Source: Actinidia chinensis
Taxonomy: Eukaryota > Streptophyta > Magnoliopsida > Ericales > Actinidiaceae
DNA: 22,500 bases
Direction: 5' to 3'
Assembly (NCBI GenBank): GCA_009663005.1
Contig: VIGQ01002022.1
Coordinates: 2,501-25,000, forward strand
This document shows, piece by piece, positions 18,147 to 22,500 of this stretch. The translations under genes and the position numbers were made by a program. Each line of letters begins with the position of its first letter. Positions within the stretch are counted from its first letter, which is position 1. Under the pieces are notes generated by a model. That model had not been told where the DNA came from. It ran no database searches and was given only the letters and a program-made list of their open reading frames with translations.

Positions 18147-20481
18147 TTACAACTGATCCCGACGATTTTTCATTTTTGGAACATAATATAGCATCACTTT
18201 GTCATGCTTTAAGATGTATTTCTCATTACACAGCCACAGTATCATGCATCCATTGATCACCCATTGGTGCAAGTCGATTCGTCACGATCTTTCATAGTAG
18301 AACATGCTCTGCTCTACTGTGGCTGTTTGCACAGGCAAAAGTAGGGCCCATCAGTTAGAAGTCTGTAAACAAAGGATATCCTTTACCTTTTTAATTTCAC
18401 CATCTTTTGTACAGTTACTGTTCCTTTTAAATCTGAACATCGCACTTTTACGTACATTCAGTGACAAAATTCTAAGTTGGATCTGAATGCCATAAGTTCA
18501 CTCTGAGAAATCCTTAGAATAAATTTGGCAATTTGGATCAACTTTGCCTTATCAAAACTAACAAACGAATTGGATGGATTTAGACATGCAACACAAAGAG
18601 AAACCAGTGCTCAACCTCATCCAAAACGATTTATTGAGCTCTGGAGTTGTATGTCTATGATGTAAGAATAACTCAACTTGATAGTTATGATAATTTGTCC
18701 AAATTCTTGACTCTTTGCCTTGATCTTCTACGAGAAAATACTATCATTCATATTAAAATAACAATTTGATTTTTGACACAAAAGATAAAACTTCCTCCAT
18801 CAATAAATTCCCCCACCTATCCCTCTCAGTGAAGCCGTTCCTTGACACTTGAACTAATTTCATGGCTTCCACGATATCTTGATCTTTTCTTTGTAATGCC
18901 TTGCAAACAAATCATTTGTAATTCCCCCCCCCCAAGATATATCTCATCAATTGTATATTGAACACAAACTCAAAAGATTGCATCTCGTTTAATATATGAT
19001 GAAAAATACTTCTAGTCTTGTTCTGTGGTTGGTTTTCATCGCCTATGTATCAAGCAAATCAATATAGCTGGAACAAAGTAGTAACTTATACTAACGTAAA
19101 GTCCATAACACCAACGCGTGATCAAAAATACAATGAAAACAAGCGTGATCTCTTGATTAAGGCCTCTTCCACTTCCAACATCATTGTTAAAGAGTTAAAT
19201 AATTTTGGCCAACTTGCTTTTCTCGAAAAATATCAACAACGCTTGCATGACCCTCCAAAAACAGTACCAATGTTAGAAACCAAAGCAAAAATATTGGTAA
19301 TATACATATGATTCTTTGCTACGCTACAAGAGTCCAATTGAAGTTGATGTGCAAAACAGGGAACGTAATATGCACATTCGTTCTCTGTAAAAAAGGGTCT
19401 TTAATTCAATTTAACTCCCCCTCATATTACGAGCCCGTCATAACCTGTCCACGCAACCTAATATGCTCAATTTATGTGTGGAAAAAAAGTCTTCTACGAT
19501 TTTCTTAAGTGTTAGAGCAGTAGTATTAGTAACAGGTTCAATACCCAAAAAAGCGCTCAATGACAGTCCTTATTGTTGTCGTATCTCAAAGCAATAGCCA
19601 GTTGATTCTTTTGTTGAGACATCCAGATTCATCAAGAAGAACGAGAATAACACATCACCAAGCTCTGTAATAATAGCATTGGTAGTTTCAATCGCAGAGG
19701 ACATTACAAATATCCTTTTGAATTTCTGAGAGATGTCAATTTCAAATTCTCAGACGCGATTTTTTAGTGTACCCTCATTTTGCTCCGCAACAAACTTCAA
19801 AAGTTCAAGAAAGGTTTCTTTGATTACGTGAATCTTTAGATTCATCGTGGCCAATGAAAATGGAACGCCTTGTACCAAAAAGAAACGAATGCAATCTATT
19901 GTCGATGCGGGTTCAATCGAACTCGATAATCTCTCTTAGCTGCATCAGATAACTTGCGAAAAAATTGTATCAATATGTTATTCTGGATTTAATAATCTGG
20001 ACATTTCTGCACCGCTTGTCTTGTGAAGACTATTAATATTCGTGCCTCTTCATGAATTTGAATATTTCCTTTTTAACAATTGTTGAACCTTGCCAATAAA
20101 AGAATCGCCTCCTCCTTGGTCTCCCATTCATGTTTGAAAAGATAGTAACAAAGGCAAAATGCAAGAGCCTTTGATATACTATACTCCAACCAACTACCGT
20201 ACTCATCAAACCATGAAGGATTGAATTTTTTCTCAAGTATCCAGAAAAATCCCTTTGAGGAAAAAATTAATGATTACGAGGTTGACATGGTCCTTTTAGT
20301 AACTAGGCCCTACGCACTTGTTCTCGGATATTTGAATCATAATCCATAATTCGAACTCGTATCCCAGGATCAACAATAAGGTCAGGCAATTCCCTCTCTA
20401 TATGACTTTATTTCATAGACTTGTTATGACTTGTAGAAGTTGATGAATCTACATTGGCCTTCCTCTTAAAAATTTCTCCAT
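18147..20481 (-). pseudogene. hAT transposase pseudogene (TTF-type zinc finger, DUF4371, hAT dimerisation; ZMYM1-like)
   Basis: Read from 20481 down, the minus strand starts MEKF, goes on to KRKANVDSSTSTSHNKSMK and ELPDLIVDPGIRVRIMDYDS after a frame change, then FNPSWFDEYGSWLEYS (about 20229-20182) and FCLCYYLFKHEWE (TTF-type finger). A DUF4371-like middle follows: GYDG and NMRGELN near 19446-19405. The hAT C-terminal dimerisation block LPVQTATVEQS is at 18338-18306. The final stop is TAA at 18149-18147 after MKNRRDQL. The span equals about 780 codons, normal for this group. Frames change at least ten times and many stops occur, so no protein is made. Plus-strand frames here, such as 19018-19311, are shadows. 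A working copy would cut and paste the element. Confidence 0.85.
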
Positions 20482-20483
20482 AA

Positions 20484-21191
20484 CTATAGGGTAAAAAATC
20501 TTAAGTTAGCACATTCAAATATTCAAGTCCCCCATCAAGGCCATCATTGAAAAACATACAATTAAACTGCGAAAATCCAAAACCAAATTTAGATAGGGCA
20601 ATAGTTTCTTCCTTTATTGTTTTCCTCTCCCTCTCCCTTCCCCCATAACTAATTCATTGATGCAAAAGTTTTTTTTTTAGTTCTCTAAGTTTTTAGTGCT
20701 AAATGTTGTGTCAACATAGAAATTGAAGGCAAAGAATCAAAAACAAAGGATCTGAAGCCCTGCTATCCCCTCAGATATATGCCAAAGGTTACTCCGTTTT
20801 CTAGAAAGATGGACATTAATTACAAGAAAATCTACCCTGCAAATGAGCCCAACCCAAACACTTAAATATAACATTAGTATAACGAACATATAACTATCCA
20901 TCTTCAAATAATTAAATTTGAGCATCCCCCCTGAATCTTATGTCTCGCAACTTCAAGTCAGCATTGAAATGGGCTTGCAGAATTGGTTGTTTGGAATAAA
21001 AGCTGCAACGAATGAAAAATCATTCCAAATTAATTAGGATTTAAATACATTCACATTTGGACATTAACTTGAGACCATGACCATTATAGGGAGCATCAAA
21101 AGATTTTGCAACACTAAACCAACATTCACTACGATCAGAAACTCAAAATATTATATACAAAAAATCCAAATCAAATTTCATAAATCTATAC
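20484..21191 (-). other. Predicted 5'UTR intron of the hAT transposase gene
   Basis: On the minus strand a donor CCTAACAG|GTATAG lies at 21192/21191, and an acceptor ACCCTATAG lies at 20484, just two bases before the ATG at 20481. The intervening 708 bases are AT-rich and non-coding. A 5'UTR intron ending next to the start codon is the simplest reading. Confidence 0.5.
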
Positions 21192-21500
21192 CTGTTAGGG
21201 CTCGAGATTCCTGAGAGGAAGATTTTAATAAGGGGTCCCATTTCAATTCCTTTTGGTGTTTGCCTTTGATTTTATCTCGGACAACATGAAGAAGAATCAA
21301 AGACAATAGATGCAGGGCTTTTCGCAGAGAGAGAGCAGAACATGACAATCAGTCGACCGAGATGAGAGCAATATCGAGCAAGAGATAGACGATCTAAAGT
21401 GGCAAAAAACTGTAGAAGAGCGACTGACGAGAGAACAAGAGAATCTTAGAGAGAATAACCAGAGAATGAGAGAATGAAGAAAGAGAGAGAGAGCTGGTCT
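21192..21500 (-). other. Predicted 5'UTR exon of the hAT transposase gene
   Basis: The minus strand here is CT-rich (CTCTCTCTCTTTCTTC, TCTCTCTGCG), unlike the AT-rich DNA on both sides, and ends at a good splice donor. This is a common look for plant 5' leaders. No conserved open frame is present. Confidence 0.45.
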
Positions 21501-21930
21501 AATTTTTTGATTTGTTGGTAAATTACGAATTTTGGTTGGGTTACTTGTATTTTATGGTATATGTTGGGGGTTATTATTCTTTTTTGAAGATCAAATTGTA
21601 TTTATTGATATATTTGGGGAAATTACTTTTTTTTCTTGTGTCAATTGTACTAATGATAAATTTTAGAAAACAATTACTCAATTTTTTGAGGTAAAAATTT
21701 TGTATTTATGGGAGATAGTGGGCAAAATCATTCTCTTTGTATATTATTTCAGTGGGGTCAAATTATAAAATTATGGGATTAATAGTATAGTTTTTTTTTT
21801 CAGTGGGGTCAAGAGTAATATTTTTTTGGTTATTGGTGTAAAGTTGTATTTTTTTAGTAAACAAAAATATCATTTTTTTTTTTCATGGGGTTCATTTACC
21901 CCACTTGCCCTAATGTACATCCAACCCCTT
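21501..21930. other. AT-rich 5' end of the hAT element
   Basis: The plus strand repeats T-runs with GGGGTCAA and GGGGTTA, for example CAGTGGGGTCAA near 21751 and 21801. Probably sub-terminal repeats of the transposon. The short open frame at 21512-21694 is low-complexity and not called. Confidence 0.45.
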
Positions 21931-22245
21931 GACTGGTTCAACCGTCGGGTCACCGTTATTGATCCGTGATACATAATTCTGTATCTCTTATTTTTCTATC
22001 TAAACACTCATTTTTACACTTAAAACCTCAAATTTAAATTAACATAATTTTTCATAAAACATGAACCCGGACGGTCCAATGGACCGGTTTAAAATCAGCC
22101 AGTTTTAACCGGTTAAACCAAACCATGGTTCTGACCTGAGTTTGATGACCGATTTTGGACTCAAAACGATTTTGATGGGTGAAAACGTTCTCTCCGACCT
22201 GTCGAAAAACCGTTGAATCGATCCTATTTTTTAAAATCATGGCCA
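21931..22245. repeat. GGTTCAACC/CCGGACGG-rich TIR-element relic
   Basis: GACTGGTTCAACCGTCGGGTCACCG (parts ACTGGTTCAACC and GGGTCA) at the left resembles CACTGGTTCAACCACGGGTCA at 12337-12357. CCCGGACGGTCC and ACCGGTTAAACC follow. The right side ends near TTTTTTAAAATCATGG. No coding sequence. It abuts or overlaps the end of the hAT element. Confidence 0.45.
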
Positions 22246-22500
22246 CCCCTGATTTATTTCGAGGTCCAAAGCGATTTTCGAAGACGGATCCTCTATAGTT
22301 TATTAGAATAAAATTCAAAATAATTATTAAATGAAAAAAAACATAATTATATAATTCAAAATATGAAAAAACCAAAAATTACTTGTACTTATACAAATTA
22401 AAATATAGATTAACAAAAAACACATAATTACATACATGAATTCAAACGTTAAAAACACAAATTACTTTCATTACAATTATAATACTTTTACGAAAGTTAT
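22246..22500. other. AT-rich DNA, nothing recognised
   Basis: A/T-rich with short A runs; no gene, repeat or RNA is visible. Confidence 0.5.

Larger units (their letters stand above)
18032..21930 (-). mobile_element. Decayed, nearly full-length hAT DNA transposon
   Basis: This span holds a hAT transposase pseudogene with a 5'UTR exon and intron. The 3'-side boundary is proposed at CAGTGGGATCCAAC (18032), a hAT-like CAGTGG end. The other boundary lies near ACTTGCCCTAATGTACATCC (21903-21922), close to the family's inner TIR wording, and is blurred by a second repeat that begins about 21931. I found no matching 8-bp duplication, so the borders are inferred and the coding content is the firm part. 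Confidence 0.6.

Noticed and set aside
19018..19311. 97-codon plus-strand open frame
   Set aside because: It lies opposite the DUF4371-like part of the hAT transposase, whose motifs read on the minus strand.
22052..22375. 107-codon minus-strand open frame
   Set aside because: It spans the GGTTC/CCGG repeat relic and AT-rich DNA; no domain or conserved motif.
1..22500. CRISPR arrays, bacterial operons, rRNA genes
   Set aside because: No regularly spaced identical repeats, no ribosome binding sites with compact genes, and no rRNA core sequences; the window is plant nuclear DNA.

Overview
This window is nuclear DNA from a flowering plant. It is AT-rich and contains no intact gene. The evidence for a plant genome is two full-length Ty1/copia retrotransposons with initiator-Met-tRNA primer sites, a ruined plant U-box/ARM-repeat ubiquitin ligase gene, a plant-type hAT transposase of the DUF4371/TTF-zinc-finger class, and several MITE-like elements. 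The species cannot be told from the sequence alone.

Layout: 1-939 is AT-rich DNA holding the probable 3' flank of the ligase gene. From 940 to about 12790 the minus strand carries the C-terminal part of a U-box/ARM E3 ligase (PUB43/PUB44-like) as a pseudogene in four pieces: 940-1302, 6296-6905, 12196-12280 and 12734-12790. The first break is a minus-strand copia element (1308-6290) flanked by the 5-bp duplication TCGAC. The second is a plus-strand copia element (6911-12190) flanked by GGAAG. The third is a GGTTCAACC-rich terminal-inverted-repeat element (12281-12733). Removing one TSD copy plus each retroelement, and excising the third element, brings the ARM-repeat reading back into order, although small frameshifts remain.

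From 12794 to about 15440 the DNA is a chain of short non-autonomous elements: a ~110-bp TIR element, a hAT-like MITE at 13509-13937, a MULE-like element at 14487-15002 and a hAT-like MITE at 15107-15436 with a recognisable 8-bp duplication. From 15445 to 18030 there is no gene that can be supported, only simple repeats, a ~30-bp degenerate tandem repeat, and a CACGTG/CCAAT block near 17651 that could be promoter DNA in either direction.

From 18032 to about 21930 lies a decayed but nearly full-length hAT transposon on the minus strand. It has a CT-rich 5'UTR exon, one intron, and a transposase pseudogene (18147-20481) running from an N-terminal MEKF to the hAT dimerisation motif. The last 570 bases hold another GGTTC/CCGG-rich repeat relic and AT-rich DNA.

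No functional operon or pathway is present. The genes relate to each other only as host and invaders: one host gene destroyed by serial insertions, and mobile elements that have themselves decayed. Every coding stretch carries single-base frameshifts, so either age or uncorrected long-read error must be kept in mind.
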